Shown piece after piece: positions 12,569 to 24,527 of a DNA stretch of 64,000 nucleotides; the stretch's first letter is position 1; every line of letters begins with the position of its first letter. A program made the position numbers and the translations under genes. The notes beneath the pieces are model-generated. The model had not been told where the DNA came from. It saw only the letters and a list, made by a program, of their open reading frames with translations, and ran no database searches. Source of the stretch: Monosporascus cannonballus (taxonomy: Eukaryota > Ascomycota > Sordariomycetes > Xylariales); the NCBI GenBank assembly GCA_004154925.1, contig QJNS01000009.1, forward strand, positions 496,001 to 560,000, written 5' to 3'.

Positions 12569-13729
12569 TCACTCGTCGTAGAACAACAACGCCCGCGTCT
12601 CGATACTTTCCCTGTACTCACTGTTCACCTCATCAGGGTCCTCGAACGCGGAATGGAGCGCACGACGTGCAACCGTCTCCCTCGAGTCGAAGCACTTGAT
12701 CAGCAACACCTCGTCGGGACATTGCTTGTACTTGAAGTACCACCTGTGCGCGTCGTTCGGCCTGACGGTCCACGTCTCGCTTCTGAAGCTGGGGTAGATG
12801 ATCGCTGCGGCGACGAGGTCCTCATCCGGGACCGAGGCCGAGTCCGCGACCGCGAGCGGGTCTTTGAAGACTGTCTTGATGGGTCGCCAAACCTGTTAGT
12901 TTCATTTGTTAACATTAGCATATCCTCGAAAGGATTACCCGCGGAGAAGCCCATGCACCAACCGTGGAGAGGAATTTGGCTTGGTAGCTCACGTTGATTA
13001 TCTGGTAACGCCGCTTGATGAGCTCGTCGGCCTCGTCCGGGAACCACCGCCTCAGCACCAGCTCGGCCCCGTCGTAGGACTGGTCCACGTGCGCGCGCAA
13101 CAGCGGCCCCCGTGACTCCGTGTTCCCCTTGCCTAGGCTGTGCCAGTTCGACGGGCCGCAGCGGGTCCTGTGGTCGAATACGAAAACGCGGGACACTCCA
13201 GTGCTGTTCCGAAGCCGCATGAATGTCAGCTCACTGGCAGTTGCCAGCGAGTTCCACTTTTATGCCTGACTACGCTACTTACACATCTTTGAGCAACTGT
13301 GCCGACTCGGGATAGTACTCAGCCTTCACCTTGTCGCTGTCGCGGAACTCGTCCAACTCCTTGAGCTTGCTCTCGTGCCGGTGCAGCTGGAACGCGTGTC
13401 CGTCGAGCGTGTACTTGTCCTCCTCCCCCGTGATGTCCCGTACCAGGACCCGATGAGGCACCGTGGGACGCTTGTTTGTGACCGTGTCGCTTACGGGTAG
13501 GGCAGCGCTGTTAGCGTTTTCTGCGGCAGACAGGCCGGCGGACAGGGGAATGGGTAGCGTACTCGGAGACCTTGACCGGCATTGGAAGGGAGCCGTCCCC
13601 GGGGTCCCTGTAGTAGTTTATCGTCGCGGATATGTCGTGTGGCTGTCTCTTCGCACCCGGCTCGTTGCCGGCCATTTCCGCGTATTGCGCCGCGGTAGGG
13701 GCCAGTGTGTTGGTGACCATCGTCGCCAT
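12569..13729 (-). CDS. AsaB/CTB9/GA4-desaturase-like oxygenase
   Basis: The protein belongs to the fungal family of small oxygenases that includes gibberellin GA4 desaturase, AsaB and CTB9 (also annotated CmcJ-like), which act in secondary metabolism. Visible signatures are NYYRDPGDGS near the N terminus, VFVFDHR, the metal-binding HVDQSY (HxD), FQ-type RYQIINVWRPIK, LLIKCFDSR and a distal HSAFEDP histidine. I read four exons: 13729-13563, 13489-13283, 13203-12993 and 12892-12569. Junctions are GTACGC, GTAAGT and GTGAGC donors, with CTAAC or CTGAC branch sites. The joined frame is uninterrupted and gives 302 residues, the normal family length. The start is the ATG giving MATMVTN. The gene looks intact although both neighbours are relics. 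The substrate cannot be told from sequence. Confidence 0.88.
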
Positions 13730-15699
13730 TTTTAGGTTTGGTGTTTAGAGCTCGGCCCAATCTGTTTGTGTGCGCAGTTACGTTCAGGGCCACGGCTGCA
13801 AGTTCTAAGTCCCGTCCTGGTAGTCCTGCGATTCGTATCACGTAGTGAAGTTCCCGTGAGTTCTCGAACAGGCCGCAGCCGGATATACGCGAACGTATAC
13901 ACATATATATGTATATATAGCCTCTAGCCGCCTATACCCCCAAGCGCCAAGTGATGCGGGGTTCCGAGATCCAATTGGTGAGGACGTTGGACGATCTTTG
14001 AAGAGTAATGAGCATGTTTTAGGAGGGTTTATAGCCTAAATGCGACCCTCCGGCGGTTTCTGAACTCCTCGCAGTAATAGTATCAATCGCTATTCCTTAA
14101 TGTTTATGGAAATCTGATATGGCCCTCTTGTACTTATATTGATTCGTAAAGACAGTCCTTTTTAGTATTTTCCATTGAATCGTAATGTAGCTAGTCTGGG
14201 GTCGACGAGAACTGATATGTATTATTTGCAAAGATGAGTAAAGGGGCGGCTAGTCGGTTTTTGGATAATGGAGACGGCGCATGAATCTGAAAGTTGCCTA
14301 AGGGGGTTAGTCGATTAACTCCCGTCGGCCCTGGTTGCGAGGTCGACGGCAATGAGACCAATGCCAGGCTAGATGTATATTAGGCTTGGTCTCCTTCGTC
14401 GCACTAATCGTTCTGCATAAACTCCCTTTGTGTTATTCTGAGACGCTGTTATTTTATATATGGGTAGATCTTATCTCCCTATGCTCTACAGATAGAAGGG
14501 GACTGGACTCGGAACAGCCTCACGACGGTTGTGAGCAGGAACCGCTTCCGGCCATATCACGCGATCTGGTCACTTAACTACTCAAACCAGAAGCTCCCCC
14601 AAGGCCCCGCATTGCCATGTCGGCGATACCAGGCCCGTTCTGCCTGCCATCCAAGCTGCGAGAGTAGGTGTCCCTCGGGTCGAATGCCCCGCCCGATGGG
14701 GCCAAGTCGAGCCGCTACAGCTCTCCAACACGCCCCCAAGATGGTGGATCTGGGGGTTTTTCTAGCTTTCGGATTAACAGTTCTTCGGGTTGATGCCTTG
14801 TGACACCTCTCACAGAGTGGCCGCAACTGCTTGGTAGTTTGCTGAGGACGTTGTTGAATAGGTGTGCGTGCTTCACATCGTCGGCGCTGGGGTTGCGTTG
14901 ATTGATAGCGTGGAGGGAGTTGTAATAGATGAACCACTGTGGTACGGCGCTGTCGGTCTATGCGGTCCATGCTGAATTGATTCAAATCCATACCAGAAAA
15001 GGGGGCGTTGCCCTGTGTTGGCCTTCTGCCGGTAGCTCAGACGCTATAGGTAAATGTTTCTTAAGGACAATGATAGTCATAGAAGGCATTTATTCCCCAA
15101 ACGGTGCGATAGAGCGTAATATTCTCGTCCTTCCTCAAAAAAGAGTTATTCGTGTAATACAGGAGTAGTGGTGGGAGGCGGAAGAGCTGACCAATTCGGA
15201 ATCGGCCGCCCAAATCGAGGCATATGGCTCTCAGAAACAGAAAAGGCCCTTGGAACTCTCGTCGGCTCGAAATTAACCGAGCCTTCTTTCGGCATTTTTG
15301 CTGGTTGTCGTTGAAAGCGTAAAGAGGAGATGCTTTAGGATGGCAGACAGAGGTGAGCGAGGTCTAGCGACTTGTTGGCTGGCAACACCCATACTACCAT
15401 AAGCAAACTGGGAATAAGGAAGCGACTGCTTGATAAATAGAGTCTAAGATAGCTAGATGACAGCTGAGTTATGCGTCTAGCCCGCAGGGTGAGTGACATT
15501 TCGGTTCATACGGAGTAAGGGGGTTTGGTCACATTGGGCGGCATGTGGATTGACGATCCGTGCATATCCCAATGCCTCCCTCCTGCAGCTGAGACTCCCG
15601 TTGAGTCGCTCTTATGGAGCATCTGGGCACTGATGTGATATTTATCAAACTTGGGTTACGGCTCCTATACTGACCAAGGTGAGAGTCTAGTCGACCCGT
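13730..15699. other. Gene-poor interval, nothing supported
   Basis: Roughly 2 kb of normal to moderately low GC upstream of the oxygenase gene. The reading frames present, such as the one on the minus strand at 14578-14991, show no family resemblance. The proximal part presumably holds the oxygenase promoter, but no specific site could be defined. Confidence 0.4.
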
Positions 15700-16385
15700 A
15701 CTGTGTTGGTACGCGTTGCAATCGATCTGAAGATCTTCGAAACGGCTATGAAGGATGGAGGTCGACCCAAGAGTGATGCTGAGCTAGCTGTTCCAAGTAA
15801 AGGGTCTCCGACGCTCGTTAAGCGCATTGCTCTGACCTGTGTGTCGATGGATATGCTCGACGAAAAGGGGTCAGATCTCTACGTACCCAACAGGGCCACA
15901 AGCCTCCCGGCGCGCCCGGATCACGTCGCGGGTATCGTTATCAAGTTTGTTACCGCTCTCTAAATGAATATTGCACCTCGCGGCTCACCATTTTGGTGAA
16001 GCTTCGACTGAACGCAGCTGTCCTTCGCGCAGATGCCTGCTTACCTGAGGGGCGCCGGGTTCCAGTGCCCGGAAGATCCCGTAGATGGCCTTTCCAATAC
16101 GCCAAAAAGTGCGGGCACGCCTTCGGCTGATTGTCCGAGCAGCCCGAGGTGATCCAAGCCTTTCACAGTCACATGCACGCGCTGCTGACCCACCGCCCGA
16201 GCTGGTCTGAAATATATCCGGTACAGCAGCGTCTGGTGGAGGGTACTTAGAACGGAGGCGATGCGTTAGCCCTGATCGATGTCGGGGGCGGCACCCGCTA
16301 GACCCTGTGGGACTTTCGGGCGAGGATGCCGCAGTACGCGGGCCGGCTTGTGCTGCAGGAGCTGCATCGTGTCTGCCACGAGAGT
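15700..16385 (+). pseudogene. O-methyltransferase, broken and truncated
   Basis: The first 86 codons (15703-15960) read like the dimerisation region of fungal aromatic O-methyltransferases: VRVAIDLKIFE, GGRPKSDAELA, PTLVKRIA. The similarity continues after a stop at 15961 in shifted frames: MPAYL, then WPFQYAKK, then PEVIQAFHSHMHALL, RPSWSEIYPV, and the glycine-rich SAM-binding start LIDVGGG followed by a stop. The relic ends with GRLVLQEL, just before the 3' end of the next gene, so the catalytic C-terminal third is missing. At least two frameshifts and three stops make it non-functional. It is probably a remnant of a secondary-metabolite pathway, perhaps with the nearby oxygenase; that link is inference. 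Confidence 0.85.
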
Positions 16386-16391
16386 TCGTGG

Positions 16392-18144
16392 TCAGTATAG
16401 GAAGTCGAAGTTCTCCTTAAGCTGAGCTACAACCCCCTCGTAGACAGCTCTCTGGAAGGCTATATCCTCCAGGCTGTTAGCACGGCGGTCAAAGTCGCAG
16501 CGCACACAGCGTCGAACGGCATCGCTGTACTTGCCGCCGGCCTCGTTATAAAGCTCGTCGACGAGCCGATCCGCCGTGATGAATTCAGTCATGGAATCAC
16601 CCAGCGGGCCATCTTCAGGCTTGTGGAGTTGAGATATGGACTTGCCGTACCAGAGCTCTATGAGAGACACGCCTAGTGCGTAGAGCGTCTGATTACGGAT
16701 TATCCTGCGCATCCCGGGCGGTGTAATTGTTGATGAGCGCTGGTCCCCGCGACCAATACCCTGGGAAACAAAAGGATGGTGGTATGCAGTCTTTTCAGAT
16801 CGTTTAATGAAGAGTATATCATCCTTTCCCCAGTTCTCATCTAGCCACGGGGTCTCGTGCAGTTGTAGTACGCTGGACGAGAGTGTTACGGCGAGATGGA
16901 GGCGGTCGCGGCGAGCGAACTCAGAGTCTTCCAGTACGCTTCGAAGAGTGGATATCGACCACACGTCAGTATCGGTCGGCGGCTCTTTCGATGGGTAAAT
17001 TAGTATGCCATACTTTTGCTTGGCGTACTCATTCGCCAAAAGTGATAGACAGACGTCGCGCTGCGGTGTCTGTAAGGTGGCAATTGCACGGCAGAGGTCC
17101 TGGATCGGTTGCAAGTTTGGCGTGGGGTTCAGAGTTGCCTTAACAGCATCCTCTGCCTCGCTTGTAAAGCGCACTCTCTTTCCACAACTGCGCGCGGCTG
17201 ACACGGTGTCTGAATGGCTCTGGTTCTCAATAGTGATCCGTACGTCGGCTTCTTCCCACGCCCAGGGCTTTACGGAAGCAGTAGAACCGCCGCGTTTCAC
17301 CGGCCCACCGTGACTATAGCGAAATAACACATGAAAAGGAGTTCGCATCGATTCTTCATCCTCGTTGGGATCATCGTCGCTTTGGACGTCACCAATGCGA
17401 GATTCCAGGCGGAGGCTAACGCTGTGATCCGCATGACAGGGGCACTTCCAGCTAGAGCACAGAGCTGAATGGAAGCCCTGAGCGCGATCATGGATAGCAT
17501 TAAAATCTGGGATAGGCTGGTTGTCAAGCTTGCAGGAGTTCTGCAAATTCTCGAGCGAGAGGGACTGAGTTGTCAACCGATGGAGCGAAGAGTTAGCCCG
17601 CCGCAGCGTTGCCATCAAGTCATCATAGTCGGACTTGCGGATGCTGAATTCCAGTCCTTTATAGTATTTCTTAAAAGTGTGCTCGTCGGTAAATTGTGGC
17701 TATATGAGAAAGTCAGACGTGTACCAAAGCACTGACAGAATGCTCTATTCTTACTTTTCCAGAAGAGCCCAACTTTAGTCTCTGCCTGAAGATCTCTGTC
17801 GTCCTGCTTAGCTCATCGATAGTCGCCATATAGGAATCGTAACTGGGACCAAGGCGCTGCTTCAGCCTCTGGTCGAATTTGGCCTCCTTCCAGCGGTCAC
17901 CGCACGGATCCGCCAGGAAATCTGCCATGTCTTTCTGCGTTACTACTCCAACAAGCAGCAGGTTTATGCTGTTGGTACAAATCATGTTCTCCGTTCGGAG
18001 CTCTCGTATCAGGTTCTGAAACTGCTCTCGATATTTGAAGCAGCGCTTCGTCACGGCAATCCCCTTGGCGTAGAACTCGAGGCCAGACAGAACCAGAGGG
18101 ATTGCCCCCAGAACAAGGCCCGCGGTCTCCACGCCGGTCACCAT
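16392..18144 (-). CDS. DUF7580 domain protein
   Basis: Two exons, 18144-17755 and 17669-16392, are joined by an 85-nt intron with a GTAAGA donor and a TTAAG acceptor. The product is 555 residues. The N terminus (GVETAGLVLGAIPLVLSGLE...YAKG) is the hydrophobic helical lead common to fungal DUF7580 proteins. The C-terminal half contains the kinase-like DUF7580 pattern: LHLAVTLSSSVLQLHETPWL, then a NQTLYALGVSLIELWYG segment, then DRLVDELYNEAGGKYSDAVRRCVRCDF. The role of the family is unknown. It shares architecture with proteins often considered relatives of HeLo/prion-associated fungal proteins, but I see no direct evidence of that activity. Transcription is divergent from the C2H2 gene. Confidence 0.85.
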
Positions 18145-18536
18145 GCTGATGGTGGGGGGCTGGCATCGATGAGTGGTCGAAGCAGAGGCAAATTCAAGGT
18201 CTAAGAAGTGGTTCCTGTTGCATGGTCAAGAGGATGGAGCGCCGCTGTGGCTCAGAGGCACAACTGGCCTGATAGAGACCTCTTGACAGGTAGGAATTAC
18301 TTTGAAGATGATCGAGGTCGCAGTGGTCAGATGAAAGAGGTTGGGATGGCTCAAGGCGATGCGGCTGAGGAGCTAAAGCCGCAGCGCCTCCGGGGTCAAG
18401 CGGGGTTTTGGCCCCCAACGACATCATGCTTACACCACCACAGCCCCTCTCATCATTGTGATATCATACAAAGCTGCATCTTCGACCACGGGGGTACTCT
18501 TCCCATGCCATTCGGAATCCAAGTCCCACAGCCCAT
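18145..18536. promoter_or_regulatory. Shared divergent promoter interval
   Basis: The starts of the DUF7580 gene (18144, minus) and the C2H2 gene (18537, plus) are only 392 bp apart, so this interval must contain both promoters. No individual regulatory motif could be assigned. Confidence 0.5.
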
Positions 18537-20114
18537 ATGGACTCCGCTGTATCCATCTTCTCTCGTGTAAATGAGAGCGGCACTGTCTTCATCAGCCTCG
18601 AACGGGCACTCAGCAACTCCTCGCGGTTTGCGGCCCAAGTCCGACCGGAAGACATCAAGGATGAATTCTATCGCTTCAAAATATGGGCGGGCAACATTGC
18701 CGCCCATCGGAAAGGCCGGCGTTCTCTCGAATACCGGCTTCGCGACGCCGCCCTCCTCAAGGATGAGGTTCACAAACTGCTGACAGCCTTGCATGGCTCC
18801 CTCCAAACTTGTATGGCTCCCGGAAGTGCAGTAAGAAGACTACTAACTTGATCTGCACCAAGCTCTAGCGATCGTCCAAGAGAAAAGAAGACCGTGGGAC
18901 GAATTATCAGACTCCGAAAGCGATTCTGATTCTGATGCTGAGCACTCGGATGACGCCGAGTCACAGGGTGATACAGAACTCAAGCAGCTGCTGGGCAGTA
19001 TCAAGACCACGATCACATGTCTCTTCAGGCTATCGATGTCCATCCGAGATCCTGCGCCAAATGACCAATCTCGCAGCATCATCACAGTTGACAAGTCCCA
19101 CTTCGAAGAGTACGACATGCAACATGCAAAGGCGAAGTATCCAGGCTGTGCCGGCTATTTGGTCGAGAGACTAGGGCGTGCCAATTCTGGAAGGCGGCAA
19201 TATCTCAGCTATCGTGAGGAACATCATCAAAAGCTCGTAAAGGATATAGACCTGATCGGACTCGAGGTACCCAGGACTGAGCGTACCAGTAATAGTACGG
19301 AAGTAACATTAATGCCTACCGTCCGACCAAACAGCTTCGGTGAGGTTGACAGTGACGATGCCCTTTCTCAGACGTCGTATGCCACGTCAGTAAATGCGGC
19401 GATTCGAGTGCCGCCTTTGCCGAAAGAAGCTCATGAGAAAGAGCACTACGAGTGCCCTATCTGCTTCATGATAGTCTCCATTCACACAGCAGCGGGCTGG
19501 AAGTACGCATTACGCCTATACCACAATCCAGGCTTATTACTGACTCGGGTAGGCAACACGTCTACCGCGATCTTCACTCTTACTGCTGTACATTCGAGGA
19601 TTGTACCACCGCGGATCGCCTTTATGACTCTCGGCGCGCGTGGTTTACACATGAATTGGAAGCTCACAGAACCTTGTGGCAGTGTATCCAAGGCTGCGAC
19701 AAGACCTTTTCTTTGGAGAGGGACTTTGATCATCACGTACAGACGTTCCATCTGGATTTGAGCCAACAAGGCATGCTATCCGCTCTGAAACGGACAGCCG
19801 CAAAGAGAGCCTCTCTGTCAGATGAGGCTCACTGCCCGCTATGTAATCAACGGATGACCCTTCGTTTGTTGCAAATACACGTTGCTCGGCACCAAGAACA
19901 GCTTGCGCTATTTGCGCTTCCCCTAAACCTGGAGTCCACCGAGGACGACCGTCAAGACCAAGAGCAGGAAGTGCGTGTGAGAGGGCGGCAGGACGAAGAG
20001 CTTTCCGATGTGAGCGATACACTTGACGCCAACGAGCCAGCTAGCGAAGAACAAGTCCCAGTCAGTGGACCAAGTCCTGAAGCACTCCATAAATCAATTC
20101 AGGAGCTCGAATGA
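18537..20114 (+). CDS. AcuF-like C2H2 zinc-finger protein
   Basis: Three exons are 18537-18810, 18863-19502 and 19553-20114, with a TACTAAC branch in intron 1 and CTGAC in intron 2. The product is 491 residues. The N terminus (EFYRFKIWAGNIAAH...SLEYRLRD) is the lead found in the large fungal 'oxidoreductase AcuF-like, C2H2' family. It is followed by an acidic serine stretch. The finger region then starts with YECPICFMIVS, continues through CTFEDC...WFTHELEAH and CIQGCDKTF...HHVQTFH, and ends with CPLCNQRM...HVARH. The tail (LALFALPL, then acidic) is also typical. Joining the exons gives one open frame. These proteins are presumed nuclear, but their targets are unknown. Confidence 0.88.
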
Positions 20115-20272
20115 GATCGCTCTGTACTTCCACAATAATCCCCTTCCCAGCTGTGAGAAGTTCATAAATCGTCCGCCACAAGGACAGGAAGAGTGCGACT
20201 ATTTACACCGAAGCTGTGACATATGAGGCTGCAGCTTACGAGACTTTGCTGGTTACTAACATTTGGCGACAG

Positions 20273-21215
20273 CTATATAAGCCTAAGACAAAAGGAACTA
20301 ATTACCGAAATACAGCTGCTGCTCCAAAGAATGGACAGCGTTCTACAGCCAGAGCGGAAGGAGGACGACGATGTTGAGGAAGCTGGGGGGGAGAGTTTGG
20401 AGAATATTGAGGAGGAAGCTGGTACGACTGGTGTTGAACCGAGGCCTATGTCTAAGGAGCTCTATGATGCTCATCGCCCGCCGAGGTCCGGTGCCGACGC
20501 AGAGCCAAATCGTGTGCCCTTGTCGTCCCTGCATTCAACAGCTAAAGAGATCCACAATGATAAAGATACCTGGCCTCACCCTAAAGGTATCCTCCGCAAG
20601 CCAACCGAAAAGTTTCCCGACGGCCCCAACCCTGATCTGGAGGGTGTTGCCCAGCTCGGCCGCAATGGGGACACCCCACCAGGAGCGAAATTTGGCGGCT
20701 TGTCGGCACTAACATTGGCGATGCAGGAGCTGCAGCTCTCGCGCATCGAGGCCAGAGAGAAGGCCAGGGAGGAGGAGCGCCGCCGGCAGGAGCGCGAGAT
20801 CCGCGAGGAGACCCGCAACATGCAGGGACGCCTCGCGGAGTGCCTCGGGCTGTGCAAAATCCTCCCAGGAGCCCGACGGACCGAGATAGCCCGCAAGTTT
20901 GTCGATCCAGAGGCTCTAGAAGAAGCTGGGGAGCATTTTGAAGAACGTTTACATTGCTTTGTTGTATTGAGAGTTTTAAGGTATGAGGAAGTCCAAAAGC
21001 TGGCTGATCGCACAAAAGAGATTCGTGAGTCCAAAGGTGAGCTAACGCAGGTTCCCGCGCCTTCAGACAGTGCTGATAATGTTTCAGAAGCCGCAAATAG
21101 CGCCCGGGAAACGGCCTCGTCAAAGGGTAAGCAGGTTGCAGTTAGCACCGAAAGCGACTCAGGCAGCGATATTATTGTATTATCCATACACGGATCCGGT
21201 GGATATGTACCTTGA
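20273..21215 (+). CDS. DUF8035-like protein, incomplete model
   Basis: The frame contains two blocks of the fungal DUF8035 region: WPHPKGILRKPTEKFPDGPNP with a following NGDTPPGAK, and PGARRTEIARKFVDPEALEEA followed by VVLRVLRYEEVQKLADRTKEIRE. In relatives these are nearly contiguous. Here about 50 residues rich in charged coiled-coil sequence lie between two PGA copies, suggesting an insertion or a partial duplication. A good intron 3' end (TACTAAC then GACAG at 20271-20272) precedes the coding part, so the true 5' exon lies upstream and was not found. Met at 20331 is an alternative start. The N-terminal half usual in the family is missing, so this may be a fragment. Confidence 0.6.
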
Positions 21216-23982
21216 CAATGAGCCGCCATGACGGTGGTCACGGCGGCGCGGCACAGGCAAGGAGCAAGACTCTAGAGGCGCAGCAACACGGGCGCCGACC
21301 AAGGAGTTCGAGCTTCCCTCAAAGAAACCGGACCTGACCCAGCCTTGGAGGACTAACAGACAGCTATTACTCCATAGATATATCCGGTTCCGAAGAGGGG
21401 AATCGTTGATTTGCTCAAGACGCAGAGATGAAGCGCAAAGAGTTGCCCATACGCCGCGCTGCTCAGGATGCCAGTACCCACCGCTTCAGACGAGAAACGG
21501 AAGAAGTGTTGCCGAATAACGACGAGGAAAGGTGAGTGTGTCATGACTTGGGGGAAGAGGCAGATACTCTCCCCTCTTTCTCACAACCGGAGGCATCACA
21601 GAATCACCGTCACGCACTTGACGACTTCGGCATGGAGACCGCGAGTTTGCGCTTCAGCAAGAGCGATACAGTGCACATGTCCCTCAAAGAAGGCTGCATA
21701 AAATCGAAAGGCAGCTTCACGATAGTCGGGAGCCCTCTCCACTCACCTAGTGCATACTACGAGTAGTTGCTCGTTGACAGCAACGGCATGCTCTATAAAA
21801 AACGGCAAATGGATTCGCGAGAAGGACCTCCGCATAGAAATAGGCCCTGATTCAAACGTCACGACACCTGATGATCAGCCCGCCGTCCATCAAGGTACAG
21901 ACACCGGCGGCGATGAAGTACAGCCAGGCAAATCAAAGCCAGCGAAACTATCCCCGAAGCTAGGACACGCAGGAGAAGAGGAACAGGCAGCCTCACTCGC
22001 AATAGATTTCCGGTGGACTGTAGAGTCGGGCGTAGAGGAAGATAGTAGTGAAGCCATACCGCGGGACAGTGCCGATCAATTCCCTATTTTGATGGATCCA
22101 CTGAACAATGTCGAGCGGCGATTCGTTCTCGTCTTTCATCCTAGATCTGGAGATTCTGAGCAAAACTCTCCAGGCTCCCGTCGTGGCCGCGGATAGCGAA
22201 TATGGGCTATTGAGGCCACGAAGCCGCGATGCTATATCAGTCGCACTGGGCGATGCGCCTGGGCTGGGGTTATTTGGCTGGTCCTAAGAGTTAGCTGCAG
22301 GTGCGGTGTCATGGGTGGATTCCAAAACTTTGCGTTCTCGCTATTGTCTTGTTTTTTCGCTTAAGTGCTTGCCAGCAAATAATCCTCAATCTTTACTGTT
22401 GACACTGATGCCTGGGCAGTTATGAACTTTATCAGGACTGCCACATATTGCTTTCTACATGAGTCCTTCCTTCTGTCTCAGTATCCATTTCAAAGCTCGG
22501 ATAGAACACGAACGTGAGGCTACCTGATGCGGCAGCGACGGAGTATACCCTCATTTAAAGGGCTCGAACAACGGCGACCTTACCTGCGTAGCCACCCCTA
22601 AGGCACCCAAGGGGAAAAGTGGGAGCCTCCACACCCTACACTTAACATCCCGCACTGAAGCGTTTCATGGAGTAGAATAGATACATGTTTGCCTACAGAA
22701 AGGAGGAAATTAAATGCATAAGCCTGAAGATTCTGACGCCTTCTTAAGTATATGGGAAAGCAACGGGAATCAGGAGGCTGGTTGACGGGGCGGCCGTAGG
22801 TGGTATGCGTTACGATGGCTCACGGCAGAGCCCGAAAGAAAGAGGAAGACTGTAAGCTGCCGCTCCGTCTTGGCCCCAAATGCAAATTCCCAGTGTTCTG
22901 CGCAGTCACTCGGTAGATCACCGTGTATTGATTCAGGCTTCAAAGGGCAATTCGATGGGCCGCCGCCTCGAGACGCCGGACAAGCTCCGGCTCTCTAACG
23001 TGCAGAAGGGCACTCCAGTTCGCCTATCTGAGCTCGCTGTCCCTCAGGCCCCAGTCGTGCCGGGGAGTCCCGGGGGCTCCCGTCTGTGCCACCGACGCAC
23101 GTCATGGCAGTCGAGCCGACTACGTCCCACTGGCAATAGGCATCCTCGGTGGCGTCGCAAGAGCCCCGGTCGGGCGTCGCACCGGGATCCCCCGACACGC
23201 GGGGTGCTTTCGCAACTTTGAGTAGTATGTCAACAAAGCGATATGGCTCCAATATTCGCAACCCCTTCACTGCACCCTGGGAAACCAGTCGCTCGAACAC
23301 ACCCACGTTCGTCATCTTCCAACCTCGGAAGATATGTTTGTCCGACATTGTGCAGGGCCGAGATGATTGGAAAATCTGCTTCCAGCGTAGCCTTATCTTG
23401 ACGTATGTGTTGTTCAACTACAGAGTTCAATTTTAAAAACACGCCGGAATTTTGCATAGTACCCTGACTTCGGTCTGGCCAACTTCGACTGGTTCCCAAA
23501 AGTTCAAGCACTAAGAGTGAGCTGCAGTCAGATAACCCAGGCAGTCTGATTCAAACGAGACCAACTTCGATCACCAACGCTTGAGGATTAGGAGAATCGG
23601 CCCGATTCACGGACAGAAACCCTCCTCAACCTTGACTACGGATCCCTGTGCCCTCAAGAACGCCATTCCTGTCTCCTGCACAGCCCCTATTACTCAGGAG
23701 GTTCGTTCGCTCATGACGCCCTTTGCTTTCCTTGAAACGAGTCTCCTTGTGCTGATCCGAGATCGGTCGATCAACCAGCTCCTGAACGACTGTCAGGGAA
23801 AATGGTAAAGTACGGAGTGAAAGGCAGAAGAAGCAGCCCAGCAGGTGGTTCATAGTATGGGTAGTGAATAGATAACCATTAATGCCTACCCTTTTCTAAC
23901 TACTCGGGGGCGAAGCCCCCCTATATATACACAAACTGGAGCCAAACTGGTGGGTCGCTGGGCCCCGGAAAGGGGGCCGCAC
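21216..23982. other. Gene-poor interval with unassigned reading frames
   Basis: No recognised gene. An open frame at 21750-22196 (plus) encodes a polar stretch that resembles real coding sequence and could be a 3' remnant of the DUF8035-like gene. Another open stretch on the minus strand at about 23420-22995 is also unassigned. Neither has a start, splice sites or a family I can defend. The rest holds no visible structure. Confidence 0.35.
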
Positions 23983-24527
23983 CTTGGCACCTGACAACGA
24001 CTTCTTCACGCGTAGCTTGAACGTGCCAGAGTTCCAGGGCTATGACAACCACGGTGAGTGCCTATAGCAGAGCGTAGAGAGTTCCGCACGGGGAAATTAG
24101 CCCTTTCCCGGAATCACGCGCGCTAAGCACATAGGAATCGAAATACAGGCGTGGCAATCGACAGGCTTGACGTCAGCGGCATCACCAGAGTGACCAAGCC
24201 GCCGGTCGAACAGGCAGCTCCGGAAGCCTTTCTCGGCTGGAACGTGGAGGACGTCATCGAGTTTGCCAAGGAGCACATAGACCGATGGGCGGAACAGCAT
24301 CGTGCCGGATCATCTCGTTATCCTTGACGAGCAGACGATGCGGGATAAGGAAACTTGCGTGTTGGCAGCGCCGAGGGAAATAGCCGAAACGGAGGGAGAA
24401 CGGATCATTGTCCGGGCCGACTTTCGTTCGTCGATTAGCGCTTCTTAACGTCAGGATCACGGGAGGCGGTTCAAATAAGTCTTTCAAGGATACCGGCCCT
24501 GATAGGGTGATTATGGTTATGGATTGA
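23983..24527 (+). pseudogene. Decayed gene of an unrecognised fungal family
   Basis: A coherent two-exon gene can be read with damage. Exon 1 ends after NVPEFQGYDNHG at 24053. An intron follows with a GTGAGT donor, CTAAG branch and TACAG acceptor (24054-24148). Exon 2 reads VTKPPVEQAAP, FLGWNVEDVIEFAKEHID and RWAEQ. The frame then shifts at about 24290 and continues PDHLVILDEQTMRDKETC and IIVRADFRS. It shifts again at about 24435 to reach ALLNV, SFKDTGPDRV and a stop at 24525-24527. The preserved splice signals and coherent residues across frames show a once functional gene; two frameshifts show it is dead. I do not recognise the family with certainty. Confidence 0.65.

Noticed and set aside
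14578..14991. Minus-strand open frame with a CERCHK segment suggesting an HNH nuclease or zinc-binding protein
   Set aside because: None of the other HNH histidines or a second Cys pair is present, the composition is low-complexity Arg/Gln, and the opposite frames look equally random.
22995..23417. Minus-strand open frame with several cysteines, considered as a small secreted cysteine-rich protein
   Set aside because: No signal peptide, no consistent start or splice sites, and the cysteine spacing matches no family I can name.
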